From: Drosophila persimilis
Taxonomy: Eukaryota > Arthropoda > Insecta > Diptera > Drosophilidae
Direction: 5' to 3'
Assembly (NCBI RefSeq): GCF_003286085.1
Contig: NW_020825298.1
Coordinates: 620,001-684,000, forward strand
Length of the DNA stretch: 64,000 nucleotides
Shown: one piece after another, positions 23,149 through 35,800 of the stretch
Layout of the letters: the number at the start of each line of letters is the position of its first letter
Numbering within the stretch: position 1 is the stretch's first letter
Translations under genes and position numbers: made by a program
The notes under the pieces: generated by a model
The model's input: the letters and a program-made list of their open reading frames with translations, nothing else
The model's database searches: none
Told to the model about the DNA's origin: nothing

Positions 23149-26100
23149 TCAGAGGCGCGCCTCCTGTTGCTGTTGCTGTTGCCTCATCTTCTTATTCGTG
23201 TTCCGGGTGTTCGAGGAGGAGGAGGAGGATCCGCCCGTCGGGAGTTCACACATCTCCTCCGAGGAGCGGCCAAGGACAATGCGCCTGCCTGACTTTGGTG
23301 TGCGTTCCAGGGATTTCTCCAGGGAGGGACGTGGCGTGGTTCGCAAACTGGAGACGGGAGTGCCGGCTGTGATGGGCTTCTTGTTGTTCCACACGCAGAG
23401 CACGAACCTAATCTCCTTCTTGAATGCCACCTTGAATGTGAGCTGTGGACGGAGCAAGTGAGACAGACAGAAGGGAATAGAGGGAATACTACTACTCACC
23501 CGCTCCTCGAGTGCCACCTGCTGCACGTAGACAAGGAACTCAGTGATGCCGATAAGGAAGGCTATCAGGAGGCCAATGTACAGGGTGTAGAATATCCCAC
23601 GCAGCTCCTCGAATGTCATGTCGGGCGTGGCATCCGGATCGGGCTCTTCGAAGCAGGAGGCATTCGGGTTTTTCCACCACTTCTGCTTCAAGTCGTAGAG
23701 CTGCCCGCGCTCACTCAGGTGGAGGATGGCCACGCTGAGGTTGGAGCGGTACTCGGCCCCAAAGGGCACTGCTATGGCATAGTGCTTCTCCCCGAATTTC
23801 TCTCCGACGGAGCGCAGGTCGCAGTGCTGCTCGCGATGGTACTCCAGGGTCGTCGTCTCCATGAGGAACATGTAGTCGCCGCGGTTCTTCTGCACCCGAT
23901 CCACGCCTTCGGCATTGTCCTTGGTGTAGGCCGAGGGATCGTCATTGTTCATGAGGTTAAAGGCCAGGCGGTAGGTGGTCTCGTTGGAGTCGGCCAGGAG
24001 GTTGTAGGTGCTTCCTCCGTAGATGGTTCCGAAATGCACCTCCTTCTGGCCGCTCAGATCCTTCAGATTGGCGATGCTCCCCTCCATCTTGGAGCTGGTG
24101 AGGAAGGCGGCCAGATTGGCGGTGTAGGAGTTGGCTATGATGATAGCAAAGATCCACCACGTGGCCTCGAACATCCGCACCTGTGGACTTCTCGGCAGGA
24201 TGTCGCACCCAGCTGTCATGATGGAGGCCACCGTCAGCCAGAAGGTGTTGTGCAGATGCCACTGATTCTCGAGCACTTCCGGGTCCCGGTTGCAGGGATG
24301 CGGATTCTCCCACTCCGTCTTCGCAATGCGCGCCATGATGGCTTTCAGGAAGGTCATCACGAACACCGATATCAGTATCCAGATCCACACCTCGCCCCCA
24401 AAAGGTTGCAGATAGGCATCCAAGGCTTTCACCTTGTGGGGACTCTTGTACGCGAGGATGCTGACTCCAAGCTGCATGAAGGGCACCGTGAAGTCCACTG
24501 CGGTTCTCCGAGCCTGAGTGATGGTCAGGTCACAGATGCCCATGTGAGCGTCCTGGGGAGGAAGTCATCTTTGAGCATTGCAAATAGGCAGCGATTGAAC
24601 TCACATTATTGATGATCTCTCCGATGATGCCGTTCCACTGCTTCGTGTCCTTGTCCTGCTTTCCGTACTGCTGATCAGCCACCGGCACAAACTGGTACTC
24701 GAAGCCCACCTCCTCGGCGATGGCACCAATCAGGTCCACTGCATAGCCCTGGTAGATGGCATTGCCCGTGAGATTCAGCTCCACCGCCGTTTCGTTGTAC
24801 GAGAAGTAGGGTGGTCCAATGCGAGTGGCCACGCGGTAGATAATCTTCTTCTGCACCTTGGCATCCACATTGCGCTGCGTTATCTGCCCCCGCGGGTCCC
24901 ACACGGCGATTCCGATGCCGTCCAGGGGATCGTACACCTCAATGTTGAAGGTTATCCGCTGTCCCTCGTCGTCAAACTGAAGGCTGGTGGTGCGAAAGTT
25001 GGTGTTGTTCATGCCGGAAGTCTGCCGGAAGATACCTCAGAGATTGCCAAGAGTTCTGGGCCATCGGTGCGGCTCTGATTACAGACACTTACCCCCTTCA
25101 TCAGGCGCATCAGGTAGCGGCCCATTTGCCAGGTGCGACCTCCGGCGGCCGCAAAGTCGCAGCTCATTCGAGGCACCCCCATCCGGTCGGGGTAGAAGTA
25201 GCTGGCATTCCGCCACGACTGCGAGAACAGCTGCAGTGCATCGTGGATCAGGTCGTGGAGGAGAGTGCGGGGGGAATCATTCGTCTCAAAGACGACATTG
25301 TCCCGCTGCGTAACGTAGCCATAAGGCAGGGAGTACTGGAAGGGATCCGAACACTGAAGAAAGGGCCATCGAATAGAGGATAATGGACTCACGGATGGTG
25401 GTTCTGGAGTAAGCAGAAGACGCGCGGCGGTTATGTTCACCGCAAAGGATTCGTTTGCTGCGGAGAGCTCTTCCAGATGATCCGTGTATGTCTCCAGATT
25501 GGTAAGGAATATGTGCTGCAAAGATGCGAAGTCAATCAATAAGCAAACACATCTAAAGGTACCTACATTGAATTGCCCCGTCAGACCAAACTCGGAGGAA
25601 GCATTTAGTAGCTCCACCAGCATCCCAGGAGGACAGTCGAGCACCACGCGTCGTTCGCCCCTGATGCTTTTCCACATGACGCGGTAATCGTCGTCCTGCT
25701 GGAACTTTCGTACGCGCACCACATCATTGTGGACCTCCCGTAGCTGCAGCAGATCCTGCAGGCGAGCAGAAGCCTTCTCTGGAGGATCCAAGTATTGTGA
25801 GCATTCAAATAAAAAGAGCAATCCATAAAAGTCATACTGTTCGTACCGTCACTCGAATCGTAGACAATAGTGAACTTGCGCCAGCCAAAGTTCTGCACAA
25901 TGTCCGCATAGGCCTTGGACAGTATCACCTGCGAGGGATACAGGTTAAGGGTCATCTGATGGTTGGGTCTCTCTGCCACGTGCTCCTCGTCCGCCACATC
26001 GAACTCGATGTGGGGTATACCCGTATTGTTGCAGACCAACGCAACGATATCTACGGAAACAAAAGAGAGAGATGGATTTTCCCCCATTCGCTGGTGCCAC

Positions 26101-26635
26101 AGATTCGTCGAGAAGCTTTCGGTCTTCGGTGTTCTATTTTGCTTTCGTCTTCTACACAAGATCTGCGTCCCTCCCTGGAATGCTTACCGCTCGCCGCCTT
26201 TGAACTTGGTCCGAAAATAGCCGCGACACCATTATCTATGAGATCGCAAGCTGAAAGCGAAATCGAAATTGAAAATTCACTCGAATAGAATGCGAATATT
26301 CCACATGATTCCCGTGTAGATTCACTCACCCTGCTCCTGCATTGTCACACTCCCATCCTCGGGCTTCAGGCGTTTTATCAGTGGATACAAACGGAAGGTC
26401 TGCTCCGACTCTGGACCATTGATGGCACTCACCACCGCCATGAACTCCTTCTCCAGCTCCAGTTCATCGTCGTAGAAGAAGGCACCTGCCGGAAGAAGTG
26501 CTCTCTAAAAAGGATTTCCAACATCCCCCACTGCGATGGCTATCTCTTACCAATGTTGATTTGTTGCTGCAGGCTGTCGCACACGAAAAATGCACTCCAC
26601 ATGCAGCAGAGCAGAACTATGCGGTGCGTCCACAT
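23149..26635 (-). CDS. Ionotropic glutamate receptor subunit, probable GluRIIC
   Basis: A ligand-gated cation channel subunit of the postsynaptic muscle membrane. Ten exons on the minus strand: 26635-26551, 26485-26330, 26250-26188, 26050-25847, 25778-25567, 25515-25393, 25353-25093, 25021-24605, 24552-23500 and 23442-23149; the frame closes at 955 aa. The start ATG (26635) opens a signal peptide. Residues about 25-400 form the amino-terminal domain (INIGAFF and GPSSKAASDIV blocks). The ligand-binding domain keeps the glutamate contacts: Tyr in PPYFSY, Arg522 in LTITQAR, Ser-Thr in GGST and Glu in MFLMETT. M1 is about 563-583, the pore loop 605-628, M3 carries SYTANLAAFLT (649-659), and M4 is 831-850. 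The pore reads MTAGCDI rather than the usual MQQGCDI. The cytoplasmic tail ends in a six-Gln run. The length fits GluRIIC (about 940 aa from memory). The family is certain; the exact subunit is inferred, and another NMJ subunit or clumsy is the alternative. Confidence 0.9.
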
Positions 26636-26727
26636 TCCTTTTCACGAGAGCTTTTACTCTGGAATTCTCACCCAAACTTGCGGCTTGCAGAGCTATTTCC
26701 GGAATATTTCGTGTTCGCTTTTCACTT

Positions 26728-26761
26728 GAAACGCACCCGTCGGCAATTCCACGGCAACTGA
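26728..26761 (-). promoter_or_regulatory. Candidate Inr of the glutamate receptor gene
   Basis: Minus-strand TCAGTT with its A at 26759 lies 124 bp upstream of the receptor start codon. The MTE and DPE windows match only partly (7 of 12, and one mismatch in the DPE), and there is no TATA box. A plausible but weak start site. Confidence 0.3.
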
Positions 26762-28856
26762 GGGGAGAAGCTCTCTTCTCGTTCCGTTTGAGATCGCCGA
26801 TGCAGAGGCAGATGGAGAATCCCCGATCAGCTGATTGGAAAAGCTCCCGACATCTGTTGACCTGCTCAATCGTCTACTCATCAGGTGATTGCTGCGGTAG
26901 ATTATGTGACCAGAAAGAAAACTCTCCCTTGGAAGGCTGTCCATCAGGAGCCACCAACAAAGCGATTAGCTCCCCAGGGAGCCCCACTGCCCCATGGAGC
27001 CGGACACAGCTCAATCAGCCGCAGACTTTCACACACGGATGGAGCTGCTTGCTGCCTCTTTTTTCCTTCTCCATTGAAAAGCGATGAGGTGTCAATTTTT
27101 CATGGCAGGCTGGTTGCTGCCAGAGGCAGACCTGGCAATAAGACGACAGCAAACGCCTCGCAGTCATCATCGGTGGTGTTCCTATCGGGGGATTTGCATA
27201 AAAGGAACATTCGGCATTCAGCCATGCATACTTTTAATGGATGGAAGGAGCAGGGGATGGGACACACAACATGGAAGTAACAATATGGCCGCTGGTGTCA
27301 TTTTAGCCTTTGCCTCTGTTTGCTCAAAGGATTTTGCCGATGCCGAACACGTTTCGTGCTTTAGCCTGCACCTTTTTGTCGAAATTTGAATAATTCCCCA
27401 TCTTCTCCATCCTATGCCCAAACAAGGTAACAGGCGAGCAGAGCAGGAGCAGGAGCGAGAGGTAGAAGATGGACCCACAGCTAAGCCGTTAATATTCATT
27501 TGCTGGGAGGGATGGGGACGGGATATGCCCCCGATTTCAATATGCCTCCAGCCGGGCGGCTGATGATGATAAATGCTCGCAGGCAACGTCCAAGGGAACT
27601 ATTCCCCCGAATTGAATATTCACCATTAGTAGCAGCTAATGCCATAATCTGGCGCAGGGTGGGTGGACGCACGCTTTCTTTTTCGATTAAAACTTTTCCA
27701 CATGGAATTTTCTGCGAGTAATGAAGTCAGAAGAGAAGAGAGAAGAAAACTAAACCGAGAGCGGGCATAAAAAATGGCAAGAGCAAAGCTCTTACAAAAC
27801 ATTTTCTATTACACGAAATATTTATGGTTATCATGCGGACGGCAGCCACAGCCACAGGCACAGACACAGAGCTATAGAGCTATAGAGCTAAAGCAAAAAC
27901 ATGGCCACGTATGAATGGAATGCCCGCCAGCTAGCCAGCAGAGGAAGCGAAGCCAGCATCCACCATCTACCATTCGAATCCCATGCCATGCCAGTCCCAA
28001 CCAAAGCACACACAACATAGCACAACAAATCCAGATCCAAGCCACAACAGCAGAAGAATCTCCACAAACTTTTGCTAGGTAATAAGACCGCCCCACCGGT
28101 GGGGGCATGCCAGGGAGGAGCATGGAGCATGGCGTCCCCCTGGCTAGTGCAAAAAACTTTTTAATACTTGCCATAATGTTGCCAAAAGGATTATCCAAAA
28201 GAATGACTTTTAATGGAGACAGGAAGTAAGCGCATAACAGACAGAAGTATTAACTGTTTCCTTCCGCTTTCGGGGAGTTGTCGAGGGGCGAAATGTGGGC
28301 TGGCGTGGGTAGTGGAGTAAGGAATGTGGGCTATGGCGAACCTCTACACACATATTTACAAAACTGTCAGCTGCTAAGCGCTCCTCTGGCATGCTCTATG
28401 GGTGTGTGTATTCTGTGCTTGTGTGTGTGTTTTGTGGCACGTAAGCTGTGCGGAAATATTGCAACATGCTCATAACGTGGAGACTCCAATCCTCAGGAGT
28501 CGAGTCGGGAGTCGGGGGTCTGCGTCTGAGTCTCAGTCTGCGTCTCGAGTCCAAAAGGCTTATAATGATTACTTTTATTTTCCTTACAGGCAGCAAAAAA
28601 AAAAGCAGACTTGCCCCAGTGTCGACCGTCGAATGTCAAGTGTGGAGAGTACATTTCTTAGTCCGGATTTGGGATTTGCCACTGGCGGTTCCCTTGGTTA
28701 ATGATTGCCCTGAGACTCGACCTTCGGGAAATCTAATCCAAATCCAATGAAGAAACGGAGCAGCCTCCATTTGCCCTTCTTCTTGGGGTTTTCCAATATA
28801 TTTTCCTCTCATTTTGCATTTTAATGAGTTCTTCTTCTGAATTATGAGCCCCTAAA

Positions 28857-28879
28857 GGGGGGGGGGGGGGGGGGGGGGG
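28857..28879. repeat. Poly(G) run, 23 nt
   Basis: Twenty-three consecutive G residues. The length is liable to sequencing and replication error. Confidence 0.9.
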
Positions 28880-29806
28880 CAGGGCGGAAAGGTTCAAGCC
28901 GATGACAACAGTGGGTGCCATAATTTTGCATCCTTCCCTTGTTATTCTTCTCCCTTTTGCCGTAAGATAGATGCTCCTTGCTGGAGCAGTATTTTTCTTA
29001 GAAAGTATCCTAAGTCGAGTTCAGCGGAGCCGTGTCCTGGCTGCAGGATATTGCTTTAATTGAAATTTATGCTAAATAGATTGACACTAATGAGCAATGG
29101 CTCCTGCTCCTGCTGCTAGTGCTGCTACAGCTGCTGGCCAGGTAATTTCACGAGAGGAGACTATCTGCATAATTAAATTGCTTGCCAGCCATCACCTTCG
29201 CCTTCGCCTTCGCTGGCCCCGGAGCTGCGGGGCTATACAGTGATGTCAACCGAGTTATTATTATTATTTTAGCATTTTTATATGAGCCCCATTTGCATGG
29301 AAAACGAAGCGGAGAGGAGCGAAGCGGATCAGAGCCAAGTGCCAAGTGCCAACAGCTGACAAATGGCTCAAGTTGCGAAGGCTTCCGCTGAGAGGGAGGG
29401 CTGAGTGCTCCAGTTCCGTTCCGGATGTGACTTTTGGCGACATGTGTAGTGGAGATCTCAACCACTGCAGAATCGATTCCAGTTTCAGTCCCGTGTGCGA
29501 GCAGTCTCTCTGTAGCCCCATTTATCGCTTTGCTTTGGTGACGGAAATGAGTTTTTGTCGTAAACTTTTATGGCAATAAACGTCGCTTGTTAGTCCGGAA
29601 TCCGTATCCCTCTGCCGCCTCTCCCTGCCTGTCCGTCCCGTCCCGTTTACGCACTTGGCACAGAAATCATAGCCACCAGGGCCGTTGGCGAATAAACATA
29701 TAAATAGCTCGAGAGCCAAGGCTTTTGTCGTTGTTTCTACGGCGTTACACATTTCCACGCTGCATAAAAATAAGCGCATGCCTGCTATTCAGCCCTATGG
29801 AATGGA

Positions 29807-29828
29807 ATAGTGGGCCTTGGCCCACTAT
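29807..29828. repeat. 22-bp palindrome (10-bp arms)
   Basis: ATAGTGGGCC and GGCCCACTAT are perfect inverted copies around a two-base TT centre. A direct repeat of TATGGAAT flanks the palindrome on both sides. Confidence 0.85.
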
Positions 29829-32587
29829 GATATGGAATGAGGTGGATCTGTGACCATTTTCCATTACATTTGCCACGTCACGGCACATTTCCCTCGCATG
29901 TTCCACTCTCTAACCAGAGTCTATGGCATCTCTCCTTCCGTTTCCGGTTCGGTTCGGTACGGTACGGTACAGTGCGGTTCGGTCGGGGCTTCAGTGCGGT
30001 ATACTTCGGTGTGCTACTGTATCCTCTCCCTATCAGTGGCAGTTCCTTCCCCCTCTGGAGAGCCACAACCCATCTGGCGCTGTTATCATATTCTGGCTTT
30101 TGTTTCGCTTCCCTTTGTGGGGTGTCTCGCGTCTTTTAATTCTTTTAACAATTGCGCTAAAAGTTGTGCATTGAACACTTGGCTGCCTTTCAGCCAACAA
30201 TAAAAATGGGCACGGAAACGTAGCTGTAAAGTATACCACTCTTGCCGTGGCACACCCCTTTCCCTATCCACACCCCGTGGTGTATGGCATGAGATAACAG
30301 AAATATTGTTTACCGCAATGCAATTGTTGCCAAAGAAAAGCATCGCATCGCCCATGAGTTGGGTAGAGGGGTGGTGGGGTAGTGGGGTAGTGGGGCAGGC
30401 GCCTCCTTTTCATTTGTTTTACTTTATTCACACCCCGTGCCAAAGTTGTCCGAGAGCCGCAGTGGCAGTGGCAGTGGCAGTGGCAGCGGTAGTATGGAGA
30501 GGCAGACGGAGAAGCTGCAGGAGCGTGTACAGCTTCCGTTTCCGCTGAAAAGTTTCATTTCCCACACGCTGACTGAGCCGTTATTGTTGCCACACTGCCG
30601 TTGATGCTGCCCGTGATGCTGCCTCTGCTGCTCCTCCGATGATAAAGTACAAAATTAACTTTTGAAATAAACAACAAAAGCAAAAACGTCGCTCTCCACT
30701 GCCTCTGCCACAGCCTCAGGGGCGAATGATATACGAGTTGGTGCAGGCTCACGTGAGTTCTCCTGGACTCAACGGGCATGTAAAATACCCCAAGATACGA
30801 ATACGAGGAATGCATACGGTATATCATTCACCTGCAGCATCAGACCCGACCCGACCCTCATCGAAGAGTCAAGAGTTCTCGACTTTTAGGCACGTAAAAA
30901 ATATGAAAGATTTCGCAGAAGCAAGCAGTTCATAAAGCGCACAGAAATCAAATCTCTGGGTGGCGCCCCAGGCTGCGGCCGCGGCAGCATCAGCTCATAG
31001 GCGCATGCATATTTAATGCGGGGGCGTGCCGCACAATACTCCATTTGCCACGCCCAAGCACAGCCCAGCCCAGCCCAGCTGCCGCCCTGCCCCAATCCGC
31101 TCCACTGTGACTCCGTGTGCACACGCCATCAACACGAAAAGCAATCAAATTGCAAAAATTTGTTTCATTTTCTGCGATAACATGACTTGAATTTGATGAA
31201 TGCCTTGGCAAGAGAGCCCCAATGCCAGCCAAGAGAGTGGGCCTGGGATAGGGATATTCCGTAACAAGGATATTGGCAACGAAAGCCAAATGCCAATCTC
31301 GGCGCGCTTTTTACGAGCCCAGGAATGGGAATGGGAATGGGAATGGGGAGGAAGCATGGAAAAAATGTGCAGATATGGCCAAATGAAAGAGTTATGAATC
31401 CGCAACTTTGTTGCTCCCCAGGCGCTTCTGGCTCCAGCTCAAGCATCGCCCTGTCCCGCAGTCCGTGTCCCGCTCTCTCGCTCTTCCGAAGCGAGGCGAA
31501 TGCCAATGCCGATTACTAATACGCCCTGTTGTCCGCTTCCCTTCCATCCTCAATCAGGTCCCGTGCTGAACTCTGTGCTGTGCCCGATCCTCTCCTCTCT
31601 TCATGCGCTGCTTCCTGGCCAGGGATTAAAATAAATGCGCCACATTTGTATGTGTTGCACGAATGGAGAGCAGAGTGTGCAGCGATGAGAGCACATCCTG
31701 GAGAGGGTGTCGTCGAGGCAGGGCTTAGCCCGATTCCCTATTTCCGATAACCGCTATTTATGGTTAGCTGCATTGGCCATCCCATCGCCCATCATCCCTC
31801 CTACACCCCACACTCCACTTCAACCCAGCGCCCGCTGGGCACCAGCATCAAATGCAAAAATATATCTCGCTCTCTTTTTAAGGGAGGCCCTGGCAACCCC
31901 GCGGGGGCTTGGGTGCGGATTTGGGGCCACTTGGGGTGTCATCAACTTGACGGAGTCCGCTCAGCACTGACGGAACGCACCGAAATTTTGTAATTACGAC
32001 CACGTCAAAAGCACTCGCCGCACAAACAAAGCCGCGGACCAAGAAATAAATGACCAGAACGGGCGAGGGTCCGAGGGCGTCCGGAAAAAAGCAGAAAATT
32101 AAAATTAAATTTCAAGCATTAGGCTCTCTCAACTTTCGTGGGCAACAATTTAGTCATTTTAATGGGCATTTATATGGTTGGCCAGTCTGTGGAAAGTCAA
32201 AATTTAAGGGAACGAATGGAGCCACAGCCACGGGTCGACCAGGACGCCCGAAACACGCAGGAATCATTCCCTAGAAAAGGTGGAACATAATCATGCGAAA
32301 GTCCGGAGTAAGGGGCCCCAGCTGTTGATACACTGATTTTCAAATATATATAATATAATGGAATATTCTGCTGGTAATTCCTTAGTCAGGAATAATTATA
32401 TGTATTATTAGTATACCTAGCACTAAATGAACATCAAGATCCTAAGTAAGCCATTGTAACCCCTATAAACTGTATATAAACCTCGCCTATTTCGCATCAG
32501 TACGAAAGAAAGCTCTGAGGTCATTACTTCTCTGAAGCCCAATTTGTCGATTACATTTTGTTAGAGGTACATGAAACGGTACCGCAC

Positions 32588-32822
32588 ATGACGACTGTCA
32601 TATTGACGATCATCAGAATCAAATGAATTCATTGATTCAACAGATGAATATGCCTCATTCACAATGAACAAGCGAGTCTTCGAAAGTGCTACCAAAAATA
32701 TAAAAGGCTACGAAACCTGCGTTGAAAACCTTGATGCAAATGTTTGAGGCATACAAAAGGATGCTCTTCCCATCCTTCAAACTACGAACAGCTCAATCAA
32801 TATGGCTTCCAATTCGAAATAA
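32588..32822 (+). pseudogene. Decayed small, probably secreted protein gene
   Basis: A fly-type promoter precedes it: TATATAAA at 32473-32480 and TCAGTA with A at 32499 (26 bp apart, slightly short). The ATG at 32588 opens a short hydrophobic start (MTTVILTII) that stops after 12 codons. In the next frame, from 32607, a protein-like stretch of 71 codons runs to TAA at 32820-32822 and is broken once, by TGA at 32745-32747. It includes NIKGYETCVENLDANV and then GIQKDALPILQTTNSS. The arrangement resembles a small secreted fly protein that has taken a frameshift and a nonsense change. I do not recognise the family. It could instead be a chance open stretch in AT-rich DNA, or a gene with an intron I have not seen. 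Confidence 0.3.
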
Positions 32823-35800
32823 TATAAGTCTTTCTTTCAGAATATTTGGGTATTTTCGTCACAGCTGTCTGTAGATCCCATTGAGCTCTTCGTTAGTTCC
32901 CATATTTGTTGGCTGCTGCTGATTTAAGCTGCTTTCTGTGCCGCCCTTACCGATTCTGCTCCCCCTTCCTCACTCTGATTGATGCTCCCCATATTCTAAG
33001 CATATGCATCGTGGGTATCGTTGTCAACGCTACCATCCCCCCACCTGTTCAATGGACACCCAGACAGTAGCAGCAATTGGCAACATAAAAGTCAATTTAT
33101 GGCGTATAAACCGCTTTGTTGTCAGGGGAACTCAATTACGGGGTTCTGTTCTGCTCGTGTCCTACGTCTCTCTGTTCCCTCGGTTCTTCCTGTCAAAGGA
33201 GCGTTGCATAAATCTGCCCTCCTCCCACCTACCCCCACCCACATAAGTCGCATTATCGAAATATTTTAATGAATCAAAGTAGAGTTTCCTGCTCGTTCCT
33301 CACCTTTGATTTTCTCTCTTTTTTCCCCTCGACTGCCACGAGTATTTCAAACGACTGCTCGTTTTCGGGTAGCATTTCAATCGAGCGATATGACACATCG
33401 TCAAAGTTGGCATATTTCATTATCCTCCATAGTCCCAGCCCTCCAACCTCCACTCTCCACTCTCCATCCTTCATCCTCCATTCGAACATCGATATCCCAA
33501 CGATATCCTCGTATCGTTTGCATGTTGCGTGTCAGAGTTCAATATGGAAATCGCACAAAAAGAAACAGCCGGGGACTCGAAGCACAAACAACATTCAAGT
33601 GTTACACTTTAGTTCTAGTCGCAGGGGAGGCCATGGGCCTGGGCCTAGGGAAATTTTCATTTCATTTCGCGCGTCATTTGAGGCGGCGCCGCTTCGAATT
33701 GTTGCAACCGTTCTCATTCTCGTTCTCCTGTTCCCGTTGCCTGATCAAAATTGTTCTTCGAGTTGTTGCTGGGCCATTGATTGAAATCGCATAAAAAACA
33801 ATGCCCGTATAGTGGGGGACAGGGACTGAACAGTGAATAGGGTCCTCAGGCCCGAGCTCCTCAAAATATTTACGACTCTGTGCGTCGCAGGTTCTCTGTT
33901 TCGTTCGATTTTGCTTGGGATTGGGATTGGGTGCTTGTGCCCTAGGTTCTGGTTCTGTTTCTGTGTTCTGGGTTTCTTTTATTAAAAGTTTTGATTGTTT
34001 TTCGCGTTTCAATTCGTAGCTTTCGCGCCTAATGACAGCCGAGCATGCCATGAAATATGAGTTGATTGCCACGAGTGAAGGAAGTAACTTCTGTTGCTTT
34101 TTCTGTCGAAGAGGGTGACGGTGGGTCATTGAAGGGTTATAAATCTACTCGAAGCTGAAGCCGAAGCCGAAGCCATTGGCAATGGGGCAGCCAACCAACA
34201 AACAAGCTCATTAGGCCGCACCAATTACTTCTAATTAATGTCTTTGAGACGCATAAAATTTGGTTAAGTTTCCAGCAACTGCCATTTTGCCCGTTTACCT
34301 TTTTACTTTTTACTTTCGTTGCATGCCAATTAACTCTGAACGCTCATTACAGGTCTCGCGATGAAAGCTGACAGCTTCCCTCAGCCTCAGCCTTGGTCCT
34401 GGCCTAGTCCTGGTCCTGGTCGTGGCTACTACTCCTCTCTATGTGTATGTGTGTGTGTCAGTCTCTGCGGTGCAACGGGGCGTATTAATTAGCTACTCGA
34501 AGCCATCGCCCAACGACCAGCAGAGGGTTCAGCGGCAGGTCGTCACCATGGAGCGGCTTCAAATGTTTCCATTTGCAGGCAGTTCAAAAAGTGTCTGCTC
34601 CTCCTGCTGGAGAGCAGCACCTGCTCAAGGCCCCGTGCCCCATCTCCATCATCATTGTCGTTAGCATTACGTCAACTAATTGGCTTCATTTGGGGTTGCC
34701 GAGTGGCGCCGCCCCACGCCTCTCGCTGCTGGCAGGACTTTCTAATTGGCAATGAAAGGAGCATAATTTATGAATATGTCGCGCACTCGTTTCATGCTAC
34801 ACTTGCCTGCCAAAGCGACTGTGCTGCCTGCCTCATCGATGCGGCGCTCTTTGGTGCGCTAATTGTGAGTCTTGCTGAGGGTAAAAATAAAACCCAATCA
34901 TTGCCTGCCGTCTCGTTTTTACGTGTAATTCCCAACCAGTTTACACAAATCTCTCCTTCTCTCCCTCCGACTCGCCCCTGCGACAGGAGTATTTAACATG
35001 CTTCTGCACTCCTGGCTGAAAATGTAATAAAAACCCCTTAGACCGCAGCATCACTTGGCTTTCCACCAAAGTTCTTTCGCCTTTTTATGCATCGCATTTT
35101 GGACATGGACCTGGGAAAAGGGAAAAGCATAAAGTCAGAAATTGCATTTCCCTATCTGGGATAGACGAACAGTCAGTCAGATGAGCGACTCTATGCGGAT
35201 GTGCGACCAAACAGTGCTTCTCAGAAGTGTAAGGCGATTGGGACGTTACTGTCGTGGAATATCCATTCTTTTTATATGGAAAATATTCACCTATGGCCAC
35301 TGTACATATGTGTATGAACGACCGATGCAACGTGATTCTGATTGTTACGAAGATCAGAAGATCAGCTCGAGTCTGACCAAGGGCAAGCGGACCGAACAGT
35401 CTGTGCCCTAGCGAAAGTGAGAGAACGATAAAGAGCGTCAGAAGGAGACCGCTAGAGCAGCGCGGGCTGCAGCTAGGCCGAGAACGAACGATAGATAGAG
35501 CGCGAGAGAACGGCTGGATCGAAGAAGGGGGATACAGAGGCGAAAGAACGGCCGTCGCCGCGCGCAAGTACATATATATATATATACAGATATCCGGTAA
35601 ATCAATCAATTGGTACAATGGGCAGTGCAAAAAGCGAACAATACTTGTGGATATACGTTACTCTGCACCACTGGCTATTATTTTAGGATTTTCGTTGACC
35701 AATATCGAGCTGGGAAACCCGACAGCCACAAAAGTTGTCAATAGGATACCTATCATGTTCCTATAGTTACGAATGTTCCCAACTGTACCTATCAAGGAAT

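Noticed and set aside
23458-24612. 384-codon open frame on the plus strand opposite the glutamate receptor
   Set aside because: It is the antisense shadow of the long receptor exon, kept open by codon bias; it has no splice logic or recognisable domains.
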